11,060 nucleotides of DNA from QQUD01 sp039029915 (GTDB taxonomy: Bacteria; Chloroflexota; Anaerolineae; Promineifilales; Promineifilaceae). The DNA is taken from contig JBCCFD010000252.1 of assembly GCA_039029915.1 (NCBI GenBank), positions 1-11,060 on the forward strand, in the 5' to 3' direction. The notes under the pieces are model-generated. The model did not search any database. It was not told the DNA's origin and saw only the letters and a program-made list of their open reading frames with translations. The position numbers were made by a program, and so were the translations under genes. Shown piece by piece: positions 5,093 through 10,663 of the stretch. Positions within the stretch are counted from its first letter, which is position 1; every line of letters starts with the position of its first letter.

Positions 5093-6640
5093 TTAATTTC
5101 CGTCCCTTAATTTGAACCGTTGAATTTTACCGGTGGCCGTTTTGGGAAGCTCACCAAAATATTCAATGACTCGCGGGTATTTGTAGGGTGCAAGCTGGGA
5201 TTTTACATGATTTTGAAGTTCCATGGTTAGATCACTGGAGGCCAAATTCCCTTCGGCGAGAATAATGCACGCTTTGGTACGCTGCAGGCCATCTTGATCT
5301 TTGGTAAATACGACCGCACACTCCAGCACGGCTGGATGCTCAATGAGGCTGTTTTCAACTTCGATAGGGGAGACCCACTGCCCGCTTACTTTAAACATAT
5401 CATCCGAACGGCCTTCGTAAAAGTAGACGCCATTTTCGTCCTGATAGTAGCGGTCGCCGGTAAACATCCAGTTATCCCGCATGGTGCTGGCCGTTTTTTC
5501 TGGTTTGTTCCAGTAAAAGGAGGCGGCGCTGGCACCCTGTACCAATAGGTTGCCTGCTTCTCCCTGTGGTACGGGGTTGCCTTCAAAATCCTCGATTTTT
5601 AACGCGTAGCCCGGAACGGCCGTTCCGCTTGATCCTGGCACAACGTTTCCCTCACGATTAGAAATAAAGATGTGCAGCATTTCAGTTGAACCAATCCCGT
5701 CTAGAATGTCGATGTCAAACTTTTCTTTCCACTGCCGATAAATTTCAGGCTGTAGCGCCTCAGCCGCCGATACACATAGGCGAATACTGCTCATGTCGGT
5801 GCCGTCATATTGAGCCAGCATCATCGTGTAAAGGGTAGGGGCGGTGAAGAAGAGAGTGGGTTTAAACCTAGCGATCGTGGCATAGACTCGGTCGGGAGAG
5901 GGGCGACCACTAAGCATGACCGTGCTGGCCCCAACGCTATAGGGGAAGGTGACATTGTTGCCCAAGCCATAAGCGTGAAACGCTTTTGAGGCAGAGAAGC
6001 AGAGATCGCTTTCGCTCATGTTTAATACTTTTTGGGCGTAGTTAACGGCCGTGTATGGAATATTCTTGTGTAAATGCACGACTCCTTTAGGAAAGCCAGT
6101 ACTGCCGCTGCTATAAAGCCAAAATGCTTGATCCTCTGGTGATGAGGAAGCAACAGGGAGATTGGGTGACGCAGCGGCGCAAACAGTATTAAAATCGAGC
6201 GTGTCTTTGGCCGACTCACCGTTGATGACGATAACGTGTTTGAGTGAAGGACAGTTATCGCGAATCTCAGCGATTTTTGGATAAAGCGGACCGCTCACAA
6301 TAGCAACCTGCGCCTCACTATCTTTAAGGAAATATTCGTAGTTATCGCTGGGCAAAACGGTGTTGGTTGGAATGGGAATAAACCCTGCTCGCATCGACCC
6401 AAAAAAGACGGCTGGGAACTGGGGAGTGTCCATAATCAGCATCATAACCCTGGTGCCAGCCTCGACACCTAGGTCTTTGATGGCGTTGCCAATCCGGCTG
6501 GCCATGTCGGCTAAGCCCGCGTAACTGATTTGCTGATCTTCCCAATAAATGGCGACTTTTTCGCCCCGCCCAGCTTCAAGATTGTGGAACAATATGTCGC
6601 TGGCATTGTAATTTGCGGGTAGGTTAAGTGAGTGGGTCAT
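5093..6640 (-). CDS. Benzoate-CoA ligase family aryl-CoA synthetase
   Basis: The 515-residue enzyme shows the benzoate-CoA ligase pattern of the adenylate-forming superfamily. FWLYSSGSTGFPKG at 173-186 is the ATP-binding loop. Then come HAYGLGNNVTFP, DGIGSTEMLHIF (characteristic of benzoate-CoA ligases), a TGDRY motif, the hinge GRSDDMFKVSGQWVSP and the C-terminal PKTATGKIQRFK with the adenylation Lys at 505. The reaction is aromatic acid + ATP + CoA to aroyl-CoA + AMP + PPi. Benzoate or a ring-substituted or cyclic analogue is likely; the exact substrate cannot be read. GAGGAG lies just before the ATG. It follows an enoyl-CoA hydratase by 152 nt and precedes the thioesterase by 3 nt. Phenylacetate-CoA ligase (PaaK) is a different, shorter subfamily, so this is not PaaK. 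It carries two ACGGCCGT copies, one within a 16-bp palindrome (5612-5627). Confidence 0.9.
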   Translation of the reverse strand: MTHSLNLPANYNASDILFHNLEAGRGEKVAIYWEDQQISYAGLADMASRIGNAIKDLGVEAGTRVMMLIMDTPQFPAVFFGSMRAGFIPIPTNTVLPSDNYEYFLKDSEAQVAIVSGPLYPKIAEIRDNCPSLKHVIVINGESAKDTLDFNTVCAAASPNLPVASSSPEDQAFWLYSSGSTGFPKGVVHLHKNIPYTAVNYAQKVLNMSESDLCFSASKAFHAYGLGNNVTFPYSVGASTVMLSGRPSPDRVYATIARFKPTLFFTAPTLYTMMLAQYDGTDMSSIRLCVSAAEALQPEIYRQWKEKFDIDILDGIGSTEMLHIFISNREGNVVPGSSGTAVPGYALKIEDFEGNPVPQGEAGNLLVQGASAASFYWNKPEKTASTMRDNWMFTGDRYYQDENGVYFYEGRSDDMFKVSGQWVSPIEVENSLIEHPAVLECAVVFTKDQDGLQRTKACIILAEGNLASSDLTMELQNHVKSQLAPYKYPRVIEYFGELPKTATGKIQRFKLRDGN

Positions 6641-6665
6641 TTTTTTCTCCTCTGGAAAATAGCAT

Positions 6666-6695
6666 TTCAGCCTGTCGGCGCTTCAGCTTGTCAGC
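6666..6695. repeat. Short direct repeat between ligase and hydratase genes
   Basis: TTCAGCCTGTCGGC (6666-6679) and TTCAGCTTGTCAGC (6682-6695) are 14-bp copies with two mismatches and a 16-bp period. They lie in the 152-bp gap (6641-6792), which otherwise shows only the ligase ribosome-binding site and no convincing promoter. Confidence 0.5.
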
Positions 6696-6792
6696 TAAAA
6701 ACGACTTAGTTTCGATATACAAAGTTGGCTAATGCCTCCCTCTAGCTCTCGCTTATCCTTTTCTTCTGCACCCGGAAGGCTCCTATCTAAGG

Positions 6793-7578
6793 CTACTTGC
6801 CCTGAAACTTTGGTTTTCTCTTTTCGCGGAAAGCTTGGACACCTTCAGCGTGATCTTCTGTTTTGAGCAAGATGCTCTGAGCCAGCCCTTCAACAGCAAC
6901 GGCGGATGTTTGGTCCATATTGTGAATGTTATTGAGCAGTTTTTTAGCCAGCCCAATCGATTGAGGGGCTCGTTTGAGCAGGTTGCTAGCGTACCAATTG
7001 GCTTTTTCCATGAGCTGGTCGTGAGGTACCACTTTGTTCAAGAAGCCCATCTCATAAATTTCTTGGGCGGAGAACATCGTTCCCATCCAAATGAGCTCTT
7101 TAGCGCGGGCTACCCCGATCTCACGAATGAGACGGGCACAGCCGCCGACGCCAGGAATCAGGCTGATAAAGTTTTCGCGGAAGCCGATGGTGGCTTGCTC
7201 AGAGGCGAGGCGGATATCAGCGGCAAGGGCTAGCTCAAAGCCTGCCCCCGTGCAGGGGCCATTGATGGCGCATATAACCGGTTTTTCAAGCGCTTCAAGG
7301 TCGTCAAAAAATTTAGTTAAGCGTCGACTGTTGGCTCGGAATTCTGGCGTGATCCACTCTTTTTCAAAGTGACCCATATCGCCGCCGGCTGAAAAGCCGC
7401 GACCCGCCCCGGTAAAAATGGCGACTTTGACCGCGGTGTTAAAAAATAGCTCATCCATCAGGTCGGTAAAATCATGCCGCATCTGCATATTGACCGCATT
7501 TAGGGCGTCTGGTCGGTTTAACGTAATCGTTGCTATGCCGTTTTCATCAAGATTGTAAAGGAGTGTTTGGTAGTTCAT
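6793..7578 (-). CDS. Enoyl-CoA hydratase/isomerase (crotonase family)
   Basis: The 261-residue crotonase has the usual N-terminal core (IATITLNRPDALNAVN), the CoA/oxyanion-hole loop GFSAGGD at 61-67, and INGPCTGAGFELALAADIR followed by GFRE. Both hydratase Glu residues are present at the classical 20-residue spacing, E115 (in FEL) and E135 (in FRE), so it should be an active hydratase or a related isomerase. IPGVGGCARLIREIG and the C-terminal FREKRKPKF are family-typical. In this cluster a PaaF- or PaaG-like step on ring-opened or epoxide CoA esters is plausible but not provable. The ATG at 7578 has no good Shine-Dalgarno; the leader is an AC-rich repeat. Its C-terminus closely resembles that of the hydratase at the right edge. 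Confidence 0.88.
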   Translation of the reverse strand: MNYQTLLYNLDENGIATITLNRPDALNAVNMQMRHDFTDLMDELFFNTAVKVAIFTGAGRGFSAGGDMGHFEKEWITPEFRANSRRLTKFFDDLEALEKPVICAINGPCTGAGFELALAADIRLASEQATIGFRENFISLIPGVGGCARLIREIGVARAKELIWMGTMFSAQEIYEMGFLNKVVPHDQLMEKANWYASNLLKRAPQSIGLAKKLLNNIHNMDQTSAVAVEGLAQSILLKTEDHAEGVQAFREKRKPKFQGK

Positions 7579-7602
7579 AAGGTTAGTGGTTGGTAAGTTG
7601 CA

Positions 7603-7642
7603 AATAGGTATTGGTTATTGGTGAATAGGTGTTGGTTATTGG
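7603..7642. repeat. Tandem 19-bp direct repeat with TTGGTTATTGG core
   Basis: Two copies of AATAGGTnTTGGTTATTGG (7603-7621 and 7624-7642) differ at one base and have a 21-bp period. On the minus (transcribed) strand the core reads CCAATAACCAA, the same word as the heptamer array at 1305-1366. It occupies most of the 103-bp gap between the zinc-ribbon gene and the downstream hydratase gene. Confidence 0.75.
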
Positions 7643-7681
7643 GTGATTAGTCATTTTCCGTTGACTGTTAATTGTTGCTGA

Positions 7682-7864
7682 TTAATGATTAGACGTTGCC
7701 TGTTGATCGTTTTCCTCATCAAAGCGGACGGCTTCAAAAAATGAATTGCATTCATTGCATTTAAACTGGGAGCCAAGCAGGGTTTGCCCAAAAAGAGAAA
7801 CCATTTCTGTATCCGTTGATTGGCAAAATGGACAGGATTGCGTTTTTTTGGGCTTTTCTTTCAT
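7682..7864 (-). CDS. Stand-alone zinc-ribbon protein, equivalent to the C-terminal domain of PaaD
   Basis: This 60-residue protein has two CxxC pairs, C11-C14 (CPFC) and C36-C39 (CNEC), separated by TEMVSLFGQTLLGSQFKC and followed by FFEAVRF. The order 'CPxC-x-S-x-x-T-x-x-x-S-x-F-G-x-T...Y/FxCxxC-x-x-x-F' is the pattern seen at the C-terminus of full-length PaaD, after its DUF59 domain. The separate PaaD gene in this cluster (9219-9608) stops exactly before such a domain. The ATG overlaps the paaC stop by 4 bp (ATGA), so translation is coupled. I infer that the protein works with the DUF59 protein in maturing the oxygenase. A general zinc-ribbon protein with no PaaD link is the alternative. 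The acidic tail after residue 48 has no visible motif. Confidence 0.75.
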   Translation of the reverse strand: MKEKPKKTQSCPFCQSTDTEMVSLFGQTLLGSQFKCNECNSFFEAVRFDEENDQQATSNH

Positions 7865-8616
7865 GGGTAAAGTTCCCGAAAATCAGGGTTCCACGCTTCC
7901 CAGTTAATCACTGGCATAGGCAACTGTAGATCTGACTTGATTAAAAGTGCTGATACTTCTTCATGCCACCGTAAATAGAGGCTGCTAGCAGACGGTTTAA
8001 GGATGCCGTGTTCGATCATGACGGCTAAAGCGGGGTCGTCTGGTGGACCAAACCATTGTTGTGTTATTTGGGCGGCATGGTGGATGCTGTCTTGAAGTTG
8101 GGCAAGCAGTCTAGGGTCTGAGGAGGCGGTCAGCTTTTCTAGCCATGTATCTCCAAAGATACGGTGAAATCGTTCTTCTTGAAGGAGCTTCTGAGAACAG
8201 CCTGCAATGAAGGTGAAGGTGGAGTCAACGGCCGTTTCCATCACCATCTGCAGCCCCCGATCTAGTGTGATATTAAAGGCCACCACATCAATCCAGTGAG
8301 CCCAGCGAGGGGTTAAAGACGATGGGGCATAGTAAACATCCCGCGCTTCTAAATCATGGTCTGCCCCAATGCTCATTGGGGCGTTGGGAAACCGGCGCAA
8401 AATGCCATATAGGGTGCGCGCGTGCCCTAGCTCATCCTGCGTGAGGGCTGCTGAGCCAACCGCCCCTTCCAAGGCTGGCGTGCCGGTGACCCAGTGAGAG
8501 CATTGAATACCAAGACGATGCTTTGTATCTGCATAGGCTAACCAGAACTGGAGCAAGGGCGGGATGAGATGTTCTGGTAGGTCGTCGATTGCTTGATAGC
8601 TAACGGCCGTTTTCAT
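7861..8616 (-). CDS. paaC: PaaC-like structural subunit of an aryl-CoA epoxidase
   Basis: The 251-residue ferritin-like protein resembles PaaC, the partner of the catalytic PaaA subunit in the phenylacetyl-CoA 1,2-epoxidase. It has TQDELGHARTLYG (ExxH at 62-65) and EERFHRIFGDTWLEKL (ExxH at 148-151). The first-helix ligand Glu of PaaA is replaced by Lys32 (ADTK against ADTE at identical spacing), which fits a non-catalytic subunit. The start is taken as the ATG at 8616: a longer frame from a TTG at 8652 would overlap the upstream gene, and AAGGG lies about 10 nt before this ATG. It begins 5 nt after the PaaB-like gene stops and overlaps the zinc-ribbon gene by 4 bp. It carries two ACGGCCGT palindromes. 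Length and motifs match PaaC well. Confidence 0.87.
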   Translation of the reverse strand: MKTAVSYQAIDDLPEHLIPPLLQFWLAYADTKHRLGIQCSHWVTGTPALEGAVGSAALTQDELGHARTLYGILRRFPNAPMSIGADHDLEARDVYYAPSSLTPRWAHWIDVVAFNITLDRGLQMVMETAVDSTFTFIAGCSQKLLQEERFHRIFGDTWLEKLTASSDPRLLAQLQDSIHHAAQITQQWFGPPDDPALAVMIEHGILKPSASSLYLRWHEEVSALLIKSDLQLPMPVINWEAWNPDFRELYP

Positions 8617-8621
8617 ATCGA

Positions 8622-8822
8622 TTACACCCTTTTCCCTTTTTGAATAACCCAAATCATCTTTTCCACTGGAATCGCAATCAGCTCAATCCAATCTCGATCC
8701 GCAGCGTGGTCTAAAACGGCCGTATTTAAATCTTCGCCTTCAGCTAAGTCAAGATTGTTTTGCTGGGTAAGCGGTGTTTCGTATGATTTACGGCCGTAGA
8801 TTTGATAGGTTGTTGTCTTCAT
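8622..8822 (-). CDS. Small PaaB-like protein (possible second PaaB subunit)
   Basis: The 66-residue product, TYQIYGRKSYETPL...DWIELIAIPVEKMIWVI, can be laid over the PaaB of this cluster: TIYEVFAR matches TTYQIYGR, DDLA matches EDLN, and GWREMTIVPRSEIL matches DWIELIAIPVEKMI. The order strand, loop, helix, strand is that of PaaB, the small subunit of the PaaABC epoxidase. It lies 5 nt upstream of paaC, as PaaB genes usually do. Identity is low, so a PaaB paralogue is an inference. It could be a PaaB-derived adaptor dedicated to PaaC, or an unrelated small protein. No good ribosome-binding site precedes the ATG at 8822. It contains two ACGGCCGT palindromes in 200 bp. Confidence 0.6.
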   Translation of the reverse strand: MKTTTYQIYGRKSYETPLTQQNNLDLAEGEDLNTAVLDHAADRDWIELIAIPVEKMIWVIQKGKRV

Positions 8823-8882
8823 AAGATTTTTAGCTAGAGCTAAAGTATAGAGTTAGGCATTTGAGCAGGTGTTAATTGTCAC

Positions 8883-8940
8883 GTTGGTAGAGGCATATCG
8901 CAGGTAGCAAGTTGCATATAATTAGTCTACCTACGCCAAC
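8883..8940 (-). other. Strong imperfect hairpin in the gap between the paaB and PaaB-like genes
   Basis: On the minus strand CGTAGGTAG (from 8935 to 8927) pairs with CTACCTGCG (8907 to 8899), giving 9 bp with one G-T around a 19-nt loop. An outer GTTGG/CCAAC (8940-8936 with 8887-8883) stacks on it across an 11-nt bulge. It lies in the 187-bp gap that divides the paa cluster. It could be a processing or regulatory RNA element, or a mobile-repeat relic. No U-run follows, so it is not a classic terminator. Confidence 0.4.
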
Positions 8941-8970
8941 ATTATTTATCCTTCATCCTGCAGCCCTCAG

Positions 8971-9009
8971 CCCCTCTCATCTCTCATCTCTTTTCTCTCT
9001 TCTTACCTC
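8971..9009 (-). other. Polypurine (sense-strand) tract downstream of paaB
   Basis: The plus strand has no G between 8971 and 9014 and is mostly C and T, with a repeated CTCTCAT. The transcribed strand is therefore an almost pure A/G run starting right after the paaB stop. It may affect RNA stability or form unusual DNA structure; no established role. Confidence 0.5.
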
Positions 9010-9222
9010 TCACTGCACCGCAACCACTGTTAATATCTCACTGCGGGGCACAATTGTCATTTCACGCCAGCCGCTTTCGTCATACAGTTTGTCGGCGTAG
9101 ATTTTGGCCAGATCGTCGTTGACCGCAATAACAGTGCCAATGTGGCGCATTTCTGGTTCCCGAAAGCGGGCAAACACTTCGTAAATGGTGCCTTCGCTGG
9201 TTTTAGTTGGGAGGGCGGTCAT
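9010..9222 (-). CDS. paaB: PaaB, small subunit of the aryl-CoA epoxidase
   Basis: The 70-residue protein carries the PaaB pattern: TIYEVFARFREPEMRHIGT, then VNDDLAKIYADKLYDESGW and EMTIVPRSEIL. PaaB bridges PaaA and PaaC in the phenylacetyl-CoA epoxidase. It is shorter than the roughly 95 residues of Escherichia coli PaaB, lacking extensions at both ends. The start is the ATG at 9222, which overlaps the paaD stop by 4 bp (ATGA). A longer frame reaching 9285 would run through paaD and its added residues are not PaaB-like. It lies in the paaA-paaD-paaB run and is followed by a 187-bp gap. Confidence 0.85.
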   Translation of the reverse strand: MTALPTKTSEGTIYEVFARFREPEMRHIGTVIAVNDDLAKIYADKLYDESGWREMTIVPRSEILTVVAVQ

Positions 9223-9608
9223 ATGGCGACGCCCCACTGCGTTAATTTTTCGATTGCTTTTGGGGTCAGTCGCTTTTTTGTCCACGGCGGGTCCCAGACG
9301 ATTTGCAAATGAACGGCCGTTACCGAATCTTCCTGCAGTAACCGCTGGCGCACATCGTCAATGATATATTCCATACAGGGACAGCCCATCGAGGTAAACG
9401 ACAGGTCAACATAGGCATCACCATCGCCATAGCGAATGTTGTAAATCAACCCCATATCTACCACGCTAACCGGATACTCAGGGTCTTCAACTTCTTCAAG
9501 AGCGTCCCAGAGCAACAGCTCAGTAGGTGAGGCTTCTGCTTTAGCCTTGGCAATCCACGGGGGATATGGCCGTTCCGTTTGTAACGGCTGTTTCGTCATT
9601 TCCGTCAT
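9219..9608 (-). CDS. paaD: PaaD-like DUF59 (MIP18) protein lacking the zinc-ribbon domain
   Basis: The 129-residue product has the DUF59 core: DALEEVEDPEYPVSVVDMGL, then YVDLSFTSMGCPCMEYI with the conserved Cys region, and IVWDPPWTKKRLTP, which is typical of PaaD. PaaD is thought to help assemble or maintain metal centres of the epoxidase system, like SufT/MIP18 proteins in iron-sulfur biogenesis. E. coli PaaD is about 165 residues and continues into a four-Cys zinc ribbon; this one stops at QWGVAI, just before that domain. A separate gene at 7682-7864 supplies a matching ribbon. The start overlaps the paaA stop (ATGA) and the end overlaps the paaB start, so the three are translationally coupled. 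Start codons at residues 1 and 4 are both possible. Confidence 0.87.
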   Translation of the reverse strand: MTEMTKQPLQTERPYPPWIAKAKAEASPTELLLWDALEEVEDPEYPVSVVDMGLIYNIRYGDGDAYVDLSFTSMGCPCMEYIIDDVRQRLLQEDSVTAVHLQIVWDPPWTKKRLTPKAIEKLTQWGVAI

Positions 9609-10567
9609 GTGGCAATAATCTCCTTCCAGCGCCGGTTGGGGGTAATTTGATTTAGTTCAATATACCCGCGCTGAATTTCGCTTACAAACTTCTGGTTATT
9701 GGGTCCGCGCCCTTTCCATCGCTCAATCACTTTATCCCAACCAATCTGTCCTTCTTCAAATATCCACCGTTTGTTTTCGGCGTCGAACCGAGAGGGGAAG
9801 GGGAAAGTGACAATATATTTGTCTTGTTTTTTGTCGTAGTAGGCAGGCACGTCAATATCAAGCGAATGCAGGAACGGAACGGCCGTTTTCATCCAAATTT
9901 GGCGGAGCTCGTCGTTGGTGTACCCTTTGAAACCATACTCAATTTGGATGTTGTGTTTTTTATGCGTGTCGGGTAAGCCAAACCATTCCACAGTCAATGG
10001 AAACATCCAATCGACGGCCTGCTGCAGTTTCTCATGACCGCCCGGCTGTTTGTTGATCTTATTCATCCACGTTTCGCCGTGGCGCAGGTGGAACGTTTCC
10101 TCCTTATCAACCTTGGCTAGCGCCCGCTTCCATGGACCATAAGTCGTGTGCTTGAAAACATCGCTCAGAAGCACAAAGCCGGCTCGATCATAGAGCGCGT
10201 TAGCCACAACTAACTCAACCCACGTCTCCAGAGGCACATCAAACGCATACGGATATTTAAAATCCTCTGCGCGTCGTTCATAAACCAGGTGCTCTTTGTT
10301 GACGCCCAAATCTTCAAGCATGCGATAGGCGATGTGCGCATGCCCCACCTCATCCTGAATAATGCTCATGGCAGAAATATAGGCGTTGGTGGACGGGGCG
10401 TCTTGGGCTGCTAAATAGTAGGCAGGCGCGCTGATTAGCTCTGTGTCTGCTGAAACAGTCAAAATGCGTTTGATTCCCTCCAAATAAGTGCTGCTCATTT
10501 GGGAGATATTTTCGATTAATTTGCCGTGTCCGAGCCGATCTCGAACTTGGTCTTCGGTGAGTGACAT
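9605..10567 (-). CDS. paaA: PaaA, catalytic di-iron subunit of the aryl-CoA epoxidase
   Basis: The 320-residue ferritin-like oxygenase matches PaaA. ADTELIS (Glu43) is followed 30 residues later by QDEVGHAH (E73-x-x-H76), then WVELVVANALYDR (E118, D127) and KEETFHLRHGE (E157-x-x-H160). Together these provide a full carboxylate/His set for two irons. PaaA of E. coli is 309 residues and converts phenylacetyl-CoA to its 1,2-epoxide with O2 and electrons from PaaE. GGAGGT 5 nt before the ATG at 10567 is a strong ribosome-binding site. Because the cluster has a benzoate-CoA-type ligase rather than PaaK, the true substrate may be another aryl-CoA. PaaD follows with a 4-bp overlap. An AACGGCCGTT copy lies in the gene (9878-9887). 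Confidence 0.92.
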   Translation of the reverse strand: MSLTEDQVRDRLGHGKLIENISQMSSTYLEGIKRILTVSADTELISAPAYYLAAQDAPSTNAYISAMSIIQDEVGHAHIAYRMLEDLGVNKEHLVYERRAEDFKYPYAFDVPLETWVELVVANALYDRAGFVLLSDVFKHTTYGPWKRALAKVDKEETFHLRHGETWMNKINKQPGGHEKLQQAVDWMFPLTVEWFGLPDTHKKHNIQIEYGFKGYTNDELRQIWMKTAVPFLHSLDIDVPAYYDKKQDKYIVTFPFPSRFDAENKRWIFEEGQIGWDKVIERWKGRGPNNQKFVSEIQRGYIELNQITPNRRWKEIIAT

Positions 10568-10583
10568 GGCACCTCCGTTAAAT

Positions 10584-10643
10584 GATTGGGAGATTGGGGA
10601 TTAGTTGATTGGGGATCGGAGATTTGTCAATTAACCAATCAAC
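10584..10643. repeat. ATTGGG-type intergenic repeats with a 9-bp inverted repeat
   Basis: The 96-bp gap before paaA holds repeated GATTGGG words and, towards the hydratase gene, the complementary CCAATC words. GTTGATTGG (10604-10612) and CCAATCAAC (10635-10643) form a perfect 9-bp stem around a 22-nt loop. On the transcribed strand the part nearest paaA is CCAAT-rich, like the leaders at 1305-1366 and 7603-7642. No promoter stands out. Confidence 0.6.
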
Positions 10644-10663
10644 CAATTCACTAATTGACCAAC

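Larger units (their letters stand above)
385..9886. repeat. Highly iterated palindrome ACGGCCGT, 15 dispersed copies
   Basis: Exact copies start at 385, 850, 1141, 1817, 4136, 4636, 4771, 5616, 6045, 8228, 8603, 8716, 8790, 9313 and 9879. Eight of them extend to the 10-bp palindrome AACGGCCGTT. Every CGGCCG I found in the window is flanked by A and T, so the selected unit is at least 8 bp. Under equal base frequencies about 0.17 copies would be expected in 11 kb. Almost all lie inside genes; the copy at 4636 straddles the thioesterase stop codon. The pattern recalls HIP1 (GCGATCGC) of cyanobacteria, but the sequence is different. Confidence 0.92.

Noticed and set aside
6835..7233. Plus-strand 132-codon frame inside the enoyl-CoA hydratase gene
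   Set aside because: It is antisense to a well-supported crotonase with both catalytic Glu residues, and has no recognisable features.
8617..8652. TTG start giving PaaC 12 more residues
   Set aside because: It would overlap the PaaB-like gene by 31 bp and the extra residues are not PaaC-like; the ATG at 8616 has a purine-rich site upstream.
9223..9285. Longer PaaB beginning 21 residues upstream
   Set aside because: The extension lies inside paaD in another frame and is not PaaB-like; the ATGA overlap at 9219-9222 gives a natural coupled start.
385..9886. ACGGCCGT as a transcription-factor operator of the aromatic genes
   Set aside because: Nearly all copies lie inside coding sequences, in unrelated genes and at no fixed distance from starts, so a regulon operator is unlikely.
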